Source of the DNA: Sphingomonas ginsenosidimutans
GTDB taxonomy: Bacteria; Pseudomonadota; Alphaproteobacteria; Sphingomonadales; Sphingomonadaceae
Direction of reading: 5' to 3'
Length of the DNA stretch: 64,000 bases
NCBI RefSeq assembly: GCF_002374835.1
Contig: NZ_NWVD01000008.1
Span: 97,461-161,460, forward strand
The notes beneath the pieces were generated by a model. The model was not told the origin of the DNA, did no database searches, and saw only the letters and a program-made list of their open reading frames with translations. Each line of letters opens with the position of its first letter. The stretch's first letter is position 1. The position numbers were made by a program, and so were the translations under genes. Below are positions 10,162-18,433 of the stretch, in pieces.

Positions 10162-10811
10162 TGACGACCTTCAAGACCCTTCTCCTCGCCGCCGCGCTCG
10201 CCGCGCCGGCCGCGATCGTCTCGACCAGCGCCACTGCGCAGGTGGGCGGCGTCGCCGTGGCCGATCCCGAAGCGGCGGTCGCCAATTCGAAGGCATGGGC
10301 GACCGCCCGCACCCAGATCCAGACGACCTACAAGGCGCAGATCGACCAGGCGAACGCGCGTCGCCAGGCGATCTCGACCGAGCTGCAGCCGCTGGTCGAC
10401 GCCTACCAGAAGGCCGCCGCCGCCCCCGGCGCGACCGAGGCATCGCTGCGATCGCAGGCGACCGCGATCCAGACCAAGGAGCAGGCCGGCAATGCCGAGC
10501 TGCAGCGGCTGACCGCGCCGGCCAGCCGCGCGCAGGCCTATGCGCTGGAGCAGATCTCCGCCAAGCTGCCCGACGCGGTGAGCGCGGCGGTCCGCGCGAA
10601 GAACGTCAGCCTGCTGCTGCGCCCGAACGCGGCGCTGTTCGCGCAGCCGACCGCCGACATCACCTCGGCGATTACCGCCGAGCTGGACCGTACCGTGCCG
10701 ACCGTCGGCATCACTCCGCCGGCCAATTGGCAGCCGGGTCAGCAGCAGCAGCAGGGCGCCGCCGCTGCCGCCCCCGCCGCCAGCAACAACCGCGCCCCCG
10801 CCGGCCGGTGA
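10161..10811 (+). CDS. skp: OmpH/Skp family periplasmic chaperone
   Basis: Skp-type chaperones hold unfolded outer-membrane proteins in the periplasm on the way to BamA. The 216-aa product has a signal peptide ending near STSATAQ, a helical segment of the Skp tentacle type (about residues 45-130) rich in Gln/Ala/Lys, and a Gln/Ala/Pro-rich tail that is longer than in E. coli Skp. The position between bamA and fabZ supports the call, as sequence conservation in this family is low. Confidence 0.85.
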   Translation: MTTFKTLLLAAALAAPAAIVSTSATAQVGGVAVADPEAAVANSKAWATARTQIQTTYKAQIDQANARRQAISTELQPLVDAYQKAAAAPGATEASLRSQATAIQTKEQAGNAELQRLTAPASRAQAYALEQISAKLPDAVSAAVRAKNVSLLLRPNAALFAQPTADITSAITAELDRTVPTVGITPPANWQPGQQQQQGAAAAAPAASNNRAPAGR

Positions 10812-11302
10812 GCGGCACGGCGGCTGACGCTGCGGTGACGGGCGGCCCGATCGGGCCGTTCGACATCGCGCGCGTGATGGCGGCGTTGCCGCATCGCTAC
10901 CCGATGCTGCTGGTCGACCGGGTCGAGGAGATCATCCCCGACCGGTCGATCCGTGCCATCAAGGCGGTGACGATCAACGAAGGCTTCTTCCAGGGACATT
11001 TTCCCGGCCGTCCGATCATGCCGGGCGTGCTGATCGTCGAGGCGCTGGCGCAGGCCGCCGGCGTGCTGGCGGTGGAAAGCCTCGGCCTCGCCGGATCGGG
11101 CAAGCTGGTTTATTTCATGGCGATCGAGAACGCCAAGTTCCGCAAGCCGGTGGAACCGGGCGTGCTGCTGAGCCTAGAGGTCGAGTTCGTCCAGAAGCGC
11201 AGCAGCGTGTGCAAGTTCGCCGGTGTCGCCAGGATCGACGGACAGGTCGCGGCCGAGGCGAGCTTCACCGCGATGATCGCCGATCCGCCCAAGGCGGGCT
11301 GA
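10808..11302 (+). CDS. fabZ: 3-hydroxyacyl-[ACP] dehydratase FabZ
   Basis: FabZ dehydrates beta-hydroxyacyl-ACP in fatty acid elongation, a hot-dog fold enzyme. The protein has [13 protein letters not shown] (about residue 30), the [20 protein letters not shown] active-site block with the catalytic His and, further on, the Glu of the family. The GTG at 10808 overlaps the skp stop by four bases (GTGA) and gives 164 aa; the ~18 N-terminal residues before the conserved domain are variable. It closes the envelope operon. Confidence 0.95.
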   Translation: MSGTAADAAVTGGPIGPFDIARVMAALPHRYPMLLVDRVEEIIPDRSIRAIKAVTINEGFFQGHFPGRPIMPGVLIVEALAQAAGVLAVESLGLAGSGKLVYFMAIENAKFRKPVEPGVLLSLEVEFVQKRSSVCKFAGVARIDGQVAAEASFTAMIADPPKAG

Positions 11303-11334
11303 AACCGCCGGCCACGATCGGCCGACGACAGATT

Positions 11335-11363
11335 TTGACATCGGGCGCGCGCTGGTCTAGGCG
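11335..11363 (+). promoter_or_regulatory. candidate rpmE promoter
   Basis: A perfect TTGACA (11335-11340), 17 bp, TAGGCG (11358-11363). The predicted start near 11370 gives a 47-nt leader. It overlaps the inverted repeat at 11344-11369, so both roles cannot be fully independent. Confidence 0.5.
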
Positions 11364-11378
11364 CGCGCCTTCTCTTTT
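11344..11378 (+). terminator. probable terminator of the rpsB-fabZ operon
   Basis: Perfect 9-bp stem, GGCGCGCGC (11344-11352) with GCGCGCGCC (11361-11369), followed by TTCTCTTTT. It fits a rho-independent terminator after fabZ and lies across the predicted rpmE promoter. Confidence 0.55.
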
Positions 11379-11397
11379 GGCTGGTCGGAAACCAGCC
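11379..11397 (+). promoter_or_regulatory. hairpin in rpmE leader
   Basis: GGCTGGT (11379-11385), loop CGGAA, ACCAGCC (11391-11397): a perfect 7-bp stem in the predicted 47-nt leader, just upstream of the AGGAG ribosome binding site (about 11402-11406). It is a candidate for L31 autoregulation; inference only. Confidence 0.35.
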
Positions 11398-11416
11398 GCA
11401 TCAGGAGCGACGCGAC

Positions 11417-11647
11417 GTGAAGAAAGACACCCACCCCGACTATCACATGATCAAGGTGCAGATGACCGACGGCACCGTGTACGAAACCCGCTCCACCTGG
11501 GGCAAGGAAGGCGACACGATGACGCTGGAAATCGACCCCCTGGCGCACCCGGCATGGACCGGCGGCCGCGGCCAGGTGCTGGATTCGGGCGGCCAGGTCG
11601 CGCGCTTCAACAAGCGGTTCGGTGGCGGTCTCACGCTGCGCAAGTAA
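11417..11647 (+). CDS. rpmE: 50S ribosomal protein L31
   Basis: Large-subunit protein that bridges to the 30S head. The 76-aa product starts [10 protein letters not shown] and ends FGGGLTLRK, the type without the CxxC zinc ribbon (C-minus form). In many alphaproteobacteria this is the only L31, so lack of cysteines does not by itself imply a zinc-starvation paralogue. The ATG follows AGGAG with about ten bases of spacing. It stands alone with its own candidate promoter. Confidence 0.95.
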   Translation: MKKDTHPDYHMIKVQMTDGTVYETRSTWGKEGDTMTLEIDPLAHPAWTGGRGQVLDSGGQVARFNKRFGGGLTLRK

Positions 11648-11661
11648 GCGCCGCGGTAACG

Positions 11662-11693
11662 TTAACCGTGAATTAGGCATGGCGGCGTAGGGT
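11662..11693 (+). promoter_or_regulatory. CtrA-like box and -10 before the PilZ gene
   Basis: TTAA (11662-11665), seven bases, TTAG (11673-11676) is one base off the CtrA consensus TTAA-N7-TTAA. TAGGGT (11688-11693) would place transcription at about 11700, one base before the ATG. No good -35 is visible, which is common for activator-dependent promoters. Inferred by eye. Confidence 0.35.
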
Positions 11694-11700
11694 CGCCGCC

Positions 11701-12021
11701 ATGTTCGTTGCAGAATTCGCCCTTGCCGAGCGCACCACCAACCGCCGCCGCAGCCCGCGCGCGCCGGTCTCCCTCGACGTGCAACTGGGGGAAGGGTGCA
11801 TGCAGCGCACCTTGTGCCGCGTCGTGGACATCTCGCTCCACGGCTGCCGGCTCCATGCCTATAGCAGCATGGCCCCGAACTCGACGATCCTGCTCAACGT
11901 CCCCGGCCTGGGCGCGATGGGCGCGGATATCGTCTGGTCCGACGATCTGGTCGCGGGCTGCCAGTTCCACGTCCCGCTGACGCAACAGACGTTCGACCGC
12001 TTCATCGCCGATCACGGCTAG
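11701..12021 (+). CDS. PilZ domain protein
   Basis: PilZ domains bind cyclic di-GMP and adjust motility, attachment or polysaccharide output. The 106-aa protein is a stand-alone PilZ domain. The N-terminal RRRSPRAPV supplies the RxxxR element and DISLHGCRL the (D/N)xSxxG element, followed by beta strands. No other domain or signal peptide is visible. The gene lacks a Shine-Dalgarno sequence and may be leaderless, with a CtrA-like box upstream. Target unknown. Confidence 0.88.
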   Translation: MFVAEFALAERTTNRRRSPRAPVSLDVQLGEGCMQRTLCRVVDISLHGCRLHAYSSMAPNSTILLNVPGLGAMGADIVWSDDLVAGCQFHVPLTQQTFDRFIADHG

Positions 12022-12362
12022 GCCGGGTCATCACCCCTTCGCGCTGAGGACAGGCGCCGACGTCGCTCGACGGCTCGTCAGGGTGAATGTCGATCCGGTC
12101 CAGGGTGGCCGCCGGGGGCTCGTTACCGCGAAGCCGCGAAGATCATGGCCGTGCACAACGCGCCAAGCGCCCCATCACCGGCCTGAATTTCCCCGCCGCC
12201 GTCACGGCAGGCGCGGCACCTCCGCGCGACCCCGAAAGCCGTTCGTCGTCTTGCGACTCCGCGCGCGACAATAGGGGTGCCACGCCCGCCATGGCGCGAC
12301 ACCCCTTTGTCAGGTCTTCGGCCGACAGCTTTCCCCGTTACGGGAGCCGTGGGCCTGTATGC
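12022..12362. other. gene-free interval after the PilZ gene
   Basis: This stretch of 341 bp between convergent genes has no convincing coding sequence. Near its right side is an imperfect hairpin, GGGGTG...CACCCC (12274-12306), which could terminate transcription from either side; the + strand copy is followed by TTTG. Confidence 0.4.
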
Positions 12363-12986
12363 CTAGCGCCGCGAGGCGGTGCCGGCGGGCGGGGCCGGGG
12401 GCGCTGCTCCCGCGGCCGGCGGCGGGGGCGGTGCGCCTGCGCCGGGCGGCGGGGGCGGTGCGCCTGCGCCGGGCGGCGGGGGCGGGGGCGGGGGCGCGCC
12501 GGGGCCACCCGGCGGGGGCGGCGGCGGCGCACCTGCACCCGGCGGCGGCGGGGGCGCGCCCGGTCCGCCATGCGGCGGCGGTGGCGGGGGAGCGCCGACC
12601 GCGTCGACGCGCCCCTGCGGATCGACCAGGTAGGAGGCGCGCAGCCGCCCGTCGTCATAGCGACCCTGCACCGTCATCACGCTGCCGACCCGCACGTCGC
12701 TGCCGCCGTGCCGACCGGCGTCGACCAGCGTGCGGCCAGTGCCGTCCTGCACCACGAACTGGTTGCCATAGGTTTCGGCGACCCGGCCCTTCACCGTCAC
12801 GATCCCCGATGCCTGCGGCAATCGGGCGATCGCGGTCGGTACGGTCGGCGCCATCTCCACGCCGGGGCGGGTCAGCTGCACCGCGCCGGCACCGCCCGCG
12901 GCCCCGATCGCCAGCAAGGCCGCGGCGGACAGCGCCATGCGGGTGCGCGGCGGCACACGGCCGGCCAGCTTCTTTGCATCAGTCAT
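12363..12986 (-). CDS. membrane-anchored or secreted OB-fold-like protein with proline-rich tail
   Basis: Unrecognised 207-aa protein. Residues ~15-38 form a hydrophobic export or anchor segment. Residues ~60-125 (GIVTVKGRVAETYGNQFVVQD ... GSVMTVQGRYDDGRLRASYL) look like a small OB-fold/BOF or DUF5666-type domain, known in periplasmic proteins that bind ions or small ligands. The last ~75 residues are almost only Pro, Gly and Ala, in part a 9-residue repeat (27-bp DNA period around 12431-12472). It is divergent from a two-component system whose sensor also has a polyproline stretch, suggesting a shared regulon. The fold call is tentative. Confidence 0.7.
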   Translation of the reverse strand: MTDAKKLAGRVPPRTRMALSAAALLAIGAAGGAGAVQLTRPGVEMAPTVPTAIARLPQASGIVTVKGRVAETYGNQFVVQDGTGRTLVDAGRHGGSDVRVGSVMTVQGRYDDGRLRASYLVDPQGRVDAVGAPPPPPPHGGPGAPPPPPGAGAPPPPPPGGPGAPPPPPPPPGAGAPPPPPGAGAPPPPPAAGAAPPAPPAGTASRR

Positions 12987-13054
12987 TCGTCGTCTCCTTC
13001 ACGTCGGACGAGTCACCGGATAGGCCGGCGGGGCCGACGCGCGCTGAACCCGGC

Positions 13055-13071
13055 GGTTCAGTTTCGGTTTA
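13055..13071 (+). promoter_or_regulatory. PhoP-box-like direct repeat
   Basis: GGTTCA (13055-13060), five bases, GGTTTA (13066-13071). The PhoP box of enterobacteria is two (G/T)GTTTA half-sites separated by five bases. The site lies between the regulator start (13095) and the divergent gene (12986), suggesting autoregulation and control of both. Confidence 0.5.
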
Positions 13072-13094
13072 GGCAGTGGAGCTAGGCGACGGCG

Positions 13095-13763
13095 ATGCGT
13101 ATCCTGCTGGTGGAAGACGACCCGGATCTGGCCGACGCGATCGCGCGGGCGCTGCGTGCCGAACATTGCGCGGTGGACATCGCCGCCGACGGCATCGACG
13201 CGCAGCATCTGGGCGAAACCGAAATCTATGACGCGGCGGTGCTCGACCTCGGCCTGCCGGGGCTGGACGGGGCGGGCGTGCTGACCGCGTGGCGCGCGGC
13301 GGGGCGCGCGCTTCCGGTGCTGGTGCTGACCGCGCGCGAGGCATGGGCGGACAAGGTGACCGCGTTCAAGGCGGGGGCGGACGATTACCTGACCAAGCCG
13401 TTCCGCGTCGAGGAACTGATGATCCGCCTGCGCGCGCTGGTGCGCCGTGCGGCGGGCCATGCGCAGCCACGGATCGTGTGCGGGGCGCTCGCCTTCGACA
13501 GCCAGACCGGGCAGTTCGAGCTCGACGGCCTGCCGCTGAAGCTGACCGCGTTCGAATGGCGCGTGCTGTCGCAGCTGATCCTGCGCCGCGACGTGGTGAT
13601 CGAACGGCTGGAGCTGCTGGAGCGCGTGTACGAAGGTGATGCGGACGTCGATTCGAACAGTCTTGAGGTCATTATCGGCCGGCTGCGGCGCAAGATCGGC
13701 GCGACGATGATCGACACCGTGCGCGGGCGCGGATACCGTCTGATATGCCCCGCCGCCGCCTGA
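13095..13763 (+). CDS. OmpR/PhoP-family response regulator
   Basis: DNA-binding response regulator, 222 aa. The receiver domain has the acidic pair EDD near residue 8, phosphorylatable Asp in VLDLGLPG (about residue 51), Thr in LTARE and Lys in LTKPF. A C-terminal winged helix (about residues 128-220) ends in RGRGYRL, typical of the OmpR family. It overlaps the histidine kinase gene, so the pair is an operon. The closest functional comparison is PhoP/QseB/TctD-like regulators, but the signal is unknown. Confidence 0.92.
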   Translation: MRILLVEDDPDLADAIARALRAEHCAVDIAADGIDAQHLGETEIYDAAVLDLGLPGLDGAGVLTAWRAAGRALPVLVLTAREAWADKVTAFKAGADDYLTKPFRVEELMIRLRALVRRAAGHAQPRIVCGALAFDSQTGQFELDGLPLKLTAFEWRVLSQLILRRDVVIERLELLERVYEGDADVDSNSLEVIIGRLRRKIGATMIDTVRGRGYRLICPAAA

Positions 13764-15100
13764 TGCACCGGCTGATCCCCGGGTCGCTGCGCGCGCGGAT
13801 GCTGGCGCTGTCGGCCGGCGCGACACTGCTGGCGCTGGCGTGCGCGGCCTGGGTGATGGCGGACACGCTGGAACGGTTCGTGACGCGCGGGGTGGACCAG
13901 CGGCTCGATGCGCAGCTGGCGGTGCTGGCGAGCGCGGTGGGCGACGACGGCGCGGTGGATAGCGCTCGGCTAGGCGAGCGCCTGGCGGTGCTGGAGGACG
14001 GGCCGGGGTGGCGCTGGCGGATCGACGGCCCGCGCGGGCGCGTCGGATCGGCGGACTTCCCGCGACTGGAGCCGATCCATCCGCCCGGTCCCCCACCGCC
14101 GCCCGATGCGCCCCCGCCGCCGGGTGCGGGGCGTGGGCCGAGGCCGCAACAGGGCGTCGATGCCGACGGGCCAATCCACGCCCGGCAGGCGACGATCGCG
14201 ACCGCTGCGGGCACGGTGACGCTGACCGCCGCCGCGCCTGCACGGGTGATCGCCCAGCCGATCCGCGCTGCGCTGTTCCCGCTGCTGTCGGTGATCGCGG
14301 CGCTGGCGGCAATCTTCGCCGTCGCCGCGTTCGTCCAGTGGCGCTGGGTACTCCGCCCGGTGCTGGCGCTGCGCGATCAGGTCGCGGCGATCCGCCACGG
14401 CGTGCGCGAACAGGTGGACGAGGACCAGCCCGACGAACTGCGCCCGCTGGCGGCGGAACTCAACGCGCTGGCGGCGGAGGGCGCGGCGGCGCTTGCGGCG
14501 GCGCGCGGATCGGCGGCGAACCTCGCCCATGCGCTCAAGACGCCGGTTGCCACGCTGGCGCTCACCCTGCCGCCGGATGGCGCTGCGGCGGCGCAGCTGG
14601 CGCGGATCGAGGGGGTAATCCGCCACCACCTGGCGCGCGCGCGCACCGCCGCGATCGCCCGCCGCGCGCGGACCGACCTGTCCGTCACCGTCGCGGACGT
14701 GGCGGGCGCGATCGGGGCGCTCCACCGCCATGCGGCGATCGCGGTCGACGTGCCCGCCGGCCTGATCGTCGCGGTCGATGCGCATGATCTGGCGGAGATC
14801 GTCGGCAACGTCATGGACAATGCCGCGCGCCATGCGGCCGGCCGGGTGGCGATGTCCGCGGCGGCGCGGGACGACGCGGTGCTGCTGACGATCGCCGACG
14901 ACGGGCCGGGGATCGCGGCGGAGTTGCGCGAACAGGCGATGGCACCCGGCATCCGGCTGGACGAGGGGCCGTCCGGCGACGGCTTCGGCCTGGCGATCGT
15001 GCGCGAGCTGTTGACGCTGTGCGGCGGCCGGATGGCGCTGGGCGAGGCGCCCGGCGGCGGGCTGAGCGTAGCGATCGCCCTGCCGCACGCCGCCGGTTAG
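13745..15100 (+). CDS. PhoQ-like sensor histidine kinase
   Basis: Membrane sensor kinase, 451 aa, partner of the preceding regulator. An N-terminal TM helix, a short periplasmic loop containing a run of prolines (about residues 115-135), a second TM (about 180-200), a HAMP-like linker, then H-box NLAHALKTPVATL, N-box MDNAARHAAGR, G1 DDGPGI and G2 GDGFGLAIV. The H-box form (HALKTP) matches PhoQ/PhoR-type kinases. ATG at 13745 overlaps the regulator by 19 bp; ATG at 13763 (TGATG) is an alternative. Confidence 0.9.
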   Translation: MPRRRLMHRLIPGSLRARMLALSAGATLLALACAAWVMADTLERFVTRGVDQRLDAQLAVLASAVGDDGAVDSARLGERLAVLEDGPGWRWRIDGPRGRVGSADFPRLEPIHPPGPPPPPDAPPPPGAGRGPRPQQGVDADGPIHARQATIATAAGTVTLTAAAPARVIAQPIRAALFPLLSVIAALAAIFAVAAFVQWRWVLRPVLALRDQVAAIRHGVREQVDEDQPDELRPLAAELNALAAEGAAALAAARGSAANLAHALKTPVATLALTLPPDGAAAAQLARIEGVIRHHLARARTAAIARRARTDLSVTVADVAGAIGALHRHAAIAVDVPAGLIVAVDAHDLAEIVGNVMDNAARHAAGRVAMSAAARDDAVLLTIADDGPGIAAELREQAMAPGIRLDEGPSGDGFGLAIVRELLTLCGGRMALGEAPGGGLSVAIALPHAAG

Positions 15101-15122
15101 AGCGGTCGCAAACCGCTCCAGG

Positions 15123-16040
15123 TCAGTCGACCATCGCCTTCATCTGTTGCAGGAACCGGGCGGCGCCCTTGCCCTCGGGCGTCTCGGCCTTCGCTCGGGT
15201 CGTCAGCGCGGCGAAGGCGGCGACGCCGTGGCGCGGGCTGGCGAACAGCGCGGCGGCATTGTCCGCGACGGTCGGGTCGCCATCGGTCAGCGTCGCGACG
15301 CACGCCAGATAGCCCACGACATTGTCGATCGCCGCGCCGTCCAGCGTGACGTGGTCGACCCCCTTCGGATCGGCGAGCGATGTGGGATAGCGGCGATAGA
15401 AGGCATCGCCCAGCGCGCCGCCGACCAGCCCGGCGGCCTTCACCTCGGCGCAATCGGGCAGCGGCAGGCCGGCGTTGGTGGTCGCAGGTTCGGGCATCGG
15501 GGTCGGCTCCGCTGCGGGTTGATAGGTGTTGAGCAGCGCGTCGTACCGCGCGGCGCAATCCGTGACGCGATAAGCGGCGCAGGCGGCGGCGCGGCTGGCG
15601 GACCAGGCGGCGCGCGCGGCGTCGCCCAGCCGTGTCGGATCGCCGCGCCCCGCCGGTGGCGTGCCGCCCGCCAGCCATGCGGCGCGTTGCTGCGACAGGC
15701 GCACCGCGGCATCGGCGACCGCGACCTGCGCCGCCGCCCCCTGACCGAAGGTGCCGCGCGCGATCGCGTCGTCACCCAGCGCGCGCAGCGCGGCGGCGTG
15801 GCGGGTCGCTGCCTCCGGATGATCGGGCAGCGCATGGGCGATCCGCGCCAGCTCGGTGTCGGCGCAGGCCTGGATCGCGGCGGCATCGCCATCGGCGCGG
15901 GTGCGACACGCCGCGAACGCGCCGTCCTGCGTCGTCGTCGACGCCGAGGGGCGGGGCGACGGGTCGGGCGACGGGGCGGGAGCCGCGCCGCAGGCAGCAA
16001 GCGCCAGCAGGGCGGCGGGGGCGACGGGCTTCCATGACAT
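15123..16040 (-). CDS. putative lipoprotein, function unknown
   Basis: About 305 aa when started at MSWKPVA; an upstream in-frame ATG (16076) would add 12 residues. The signal peptide ends in a lipobox, LLALAACG, so it should be a lipoprotein. After a Pro/Ser/Thr-rich linker comes an Ala-rich helical region with spaced cysteines (AACRTRAD ... QACADTEL ... AACAAYRVTDCAARY), reminiscent of LprI/DUF1311 lysozyme-inhibitor-like proteins but not diagnostic. A C-terminal globular segment is not recognised. Next upstream is a cell-wall hydrolase gene, same strand. Confidence 0.7.
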   Translation of the reverse strand: MSWKPVAPAALLALAACGAAPAPSPDPSPRPSASTTTQDGAFAACRTRADGDAAAIQACADTELARIAHALPDHPEAATRHAAALRALGDDAIARGTFGQGAAAQVAVADAAVRLSQQRAAWLAGGTPPAGRGDPTRLGDAARAAWSASRAAACAAYRVTDCAARYDALLNTYQPAAEPTPMPEPATTNAGLPLPDCAEVKAAGLVGGALGDAFYRRYPTSLADPKGVDHVTLDGAAIDNVVGYLACVATLTDGDPTVADNAAALFASPRHGVAAFAALTTRAKAETPEGKGAARFLQQMKAMVD

Positions 16041-16083
16041 GGCCGATGCCCCTAGCGCAGCCGGCGCCGCGTCCAAAGCCCGC

Positions 16084-17781
16084 TCACCGCAGCAGCGACC
16101 GCATCGCCGGCACCGCGACGCCGGTGCTGTCGTTCATGAACCGAGTCACGTCGATGCGCCGGTCGATATAGTCGGACAGCCAGTTGCGATACGCCAGCGG
16201 TTCGCTGCCGCCTGCCGCATCCAGATACCGCTGGCGGCTGGCGGCGGGGACGTTCGCCTCGAACGTGGCATCGCGCAGGTAGCGCATGTCGCCCGACAGG
16301 AATCCGCGCGCCCCGCCCAACCCCTCGTGATGCGCGACATAGGCATATTTGGCGAGCGCCGCCGGATCGGCATCCGCCGGGATCGCGCCGCTGCGCGTCA
16401 GCGACGACAGGTTCTGCCGCGCATAATCGGCACCGGCCAGGATCGACAGCCGCGCATCGGTGCGCAGCGCCAGCAGCCCCGGTTCGTCGACGACGCGGTT
16501 GTTCGCATCCACCATCCCCGCCGCCTTCGCCTCGGCATTCAGGATACCGCCGGCGCGGGTCGCCTCGCCGATCCACGTGCCCTTCAGGAATTGCGTCATG
16601 CCGACCGCGCTCGACGTGCCCGCCGCGGCATCGTCGCGCCACACGCCATCGGCATCCTTCAGCGTTTCGGCATCGATGATCGCCGCGACCGTCTGCGGCG
16701 TCATGCCGGTGCGCGTCGCGGCCTCGACGATCGCGTCGCGATAGCGATCGTTGGCGCCCAGTTTGAGGTTGGCGGGGGCATAGGCGCCGTCGGCGGCGGC
16801 CGCGCTCGCCCCCGCCGCGCTGGACGCCGCCGCATCCGGCTTCACATAGACGCCGGTCAGCACGCGCCCACGCCCCTCCAGCCCGTTCGCCGCGCTGCCG
16901 GTGCGCGCGTTGGCGGAGGCATAGTCGCTGGCGAAGCCGGTGCCGGTGCGGATCTCGATATGGCCGTATCTGGCATTCCTATCCACCGCGCCCGGTGCGG
17001 CGCCATAGACCAGCACCGCCCCCTTGGGCGCGTCATACGGCGATCGGATCGTATTGCCGGGCTGGTTCGTCAGGTTGACGAAGCCGCGTTGTTCCAGCGT
17101 CGGGCCGGCATCCTTCGCAGCGACGCCTGGCATGTAATCGGGGACCGCGCCCGACTGCTGCAGCGCGGTCTTCACCCAGGCGTAGCATTTGCCGATCGAC
17201 TGGTGCCCCGCTGCGCGCGCCGCCGCGATATCCGCTGCGCGCAGCGATGCGGCACCGGGCGTCAGCGTTGCGCCCGCCGCCGCCGCCGGCCTGGCCGGAG
17301 CGGCGGTAACCGGCGCTGTGACCGGTCGCGCACCCGGGGCGGGGCTGCCCGCGATCGACAGCCGCTGGCCGGGGTGGATCAGGTCGGGATTGGCGATATG
17401 GTTGCGCTGTGCCAGCGATGCGGCGCTGACGCCGGCGTCCCTGGCGATGCCCGACAGCGTCTCGCCGCTGCGCACCACATGGACGCGCGGCGCATCGGGC
17501 AGCTCGATCCGCTGGCCGACGCGGAGCCGGTCGGGGTCGGGCAGGCCGTTGATCCGCGCCAGCGTCTGCCAGTCGGTGCCCGCCGCCCGCGCGACCTGCG
17601 ACAGCGTCTCGCCGGCCTTGACCACATGGACGCCGGTATCGCCGCGGAACTGCGACAGCGCGCGGCCGCCGGCCATCAACCGGTCCAGCGGCCCCGGGGC
17701 GGTGCCCGGCGTGCTCCCCGCGCTATCCAGCGACGACCGCGCCGTACCGGCGACACTCACCCGCGATTCCACGCCGACCAT
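16084..17781 (-). CDS. LysM protein with CHAP-like and transglycosylase-like domains
   Basis: Putative peptidoglycan-acting protein, 565 aa. Two LysM domains near residues 50-95 and 100-145 (HVVKAGETLSQVARAAG, HVVRSGETLSGIARDAG). An amidase-like CHAP/NlpC-type domain follows, with a Cys in GKCYAWVKTAL and a His in YGHIEIRTG. The C-terminal part resembles lytic transglycosylase/goose lysozyme folds (AVGMTQFLKGTW; AYVAHHEGLGGARGFL). No clear N-terminal signal peptide is visible, so export route or phage/secretion-system origin is open. Domain combination is inferred from motifs. Confidence 0.75.
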   Translation of the reverse strand: MVGVESRVSVAGTARSSLDSAGSTPGTAPGPLDRLMAGGRALSQFRGDTGVHVVKAGETLSQVARAAGTDWQTLARINGLPDPDRLRVGQRIELPDAPRVHVVRSGETLSGIARDAGVSAASLAQRNHIANPDLIHPGQRLSIAGSPAPGARPVTAPVTAAPARPAAAAGATLTPGAASLRAADIAAARAAGHQSIGKCYAWVKTALQQSGAVPDYMPGVAAKDAGPTLEQRGFVNLTNQPGNTIRSPYDAPKGAVLVYGAAPGAVDRNARYGHIEIRTGTGFASDYASANARTGSAANGLEGRGRVLTGVYVKPDAAASSAAGASAAAADGAYAPANLKLGANDRYRDAIVEAATRTGMTPQTVAAIIDAETLKDADGVWRDDAAAGTSSAVGMTQFLKGTWIGEATRAGGILNAEAKAAGMVDANNRVVDEPGLLALRTDARLSILAGADYARQNLSSLTRSGAIPADADPAALAKYAYVAHHEGLGGARGFLSGDMRYLRDATFEANVPAASRQRYLDAAGGSEPLAYRNWLSDYIDRRIDVTRFMNDSTGVAVPAMRSLLR

Positions 17782-17985
17782 CGATCCACTCCACCGTGAT
17801 GCCGCGTCACACTACGGCGGATAGGCCCGTCGCGTCTGTAAGCGGATCGATTAGGCGCACGATGCCACCGTCACGGTAGCGGTCGCGCCACGCTGTTGGT
17901 ACGCAAGGGGTCGCGTCCATGGAGTCGCGGCGGTGTCACAACCGCCGCTGCTCGATCGGAACGGGGTAACGATTGGAGAGCAGCG

Positions 17986-18315
17986 ATGGCGAAGTCACCG
18001 GAAAAGAAGGCCAAAAGCGACACCAAGACCACGGCCAAGAAGGCGAAGCCCGCCGGCGGCGCACGTGGCGGCATCACCGCGCCGGTCACCCCGTCCGCGG
18101 ACCTGGCGGAGATCGTCGGCAAGAAGGACCTGCCGCGCAGCGAAGTCGTCAGCAAGGTGTGGGAATACATCAAGAAGCACGATTTGCAGGACGCCAAGGA
18201 CCGGCGCCAGATCAACGGCGATGCCAAGCTGGAGAAGATCTTCGGCAAGAAGTCCGTCTCGATGTTCGAGATGAACAAACACCTCAGCGCGCATCTGACC
18301 GCGCCGAAGGCATAA
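17986..18315 (+). CDS. SWIB/MDM2 domain protein
   Basis: Small basic protein of 109 aa with a Lys/Ala-rich N-terminus (KSPEKKAKSDTKTTAKKAKP) and a SWIB domain (about residues 38-109: LPRSEVVSKVWEYIKKHDLQD, then RQINGDAKLEKIFGKKSVSMFEMNK). SWIB proteins are best known from chromatin complexes. Bacterial stand-alone forms occur in alphaproteobacteria and Chlamydia, where a nucleoid or topoisomerase link has been proposed. The start is the ATG at 17986, five bases after GGAGAG. Single gene. Confidence 0.9.
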   Translation: MAKSPEKKAKSDTKTTAKKAKPAGGARGGITAPVTPSADLAEIVGKKDLPRSEVVSKVWEYIKKHDLQDAKDRRQINGDAKLEKIFGKKSVSMFEMNKHLSAHLTAPKA

Positions 18316-18433
18316 CGCGGGGACGCCGTCGGCGGGCGGGCATACCGCCCGCGGACCGTTCCTGTCCCTTGATCGCACGGTTGAAACACCCGCGTTTTTG
18401 TGAAACGGGCGTGGCGAAACAGGCGGGGAGGGG

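Noticed and set aside
12431..12472. CRISPR-like or satellite repeat at the G-rich 27-bp units
   Set aside because: The repeat is the coding sequence of a Pro/Gly/Ala tail in frame with the gene; no spacers.
18316..18433. Possible sRNA or terminators between the SWIB and SDR genes (GCGGGCGG...CCGCCCGC at about 18333-18353)
   Set aside because: A hairpin is present but lacks a T-run and there is no promoter-like sequence with it; not enough to call an RNA gene.
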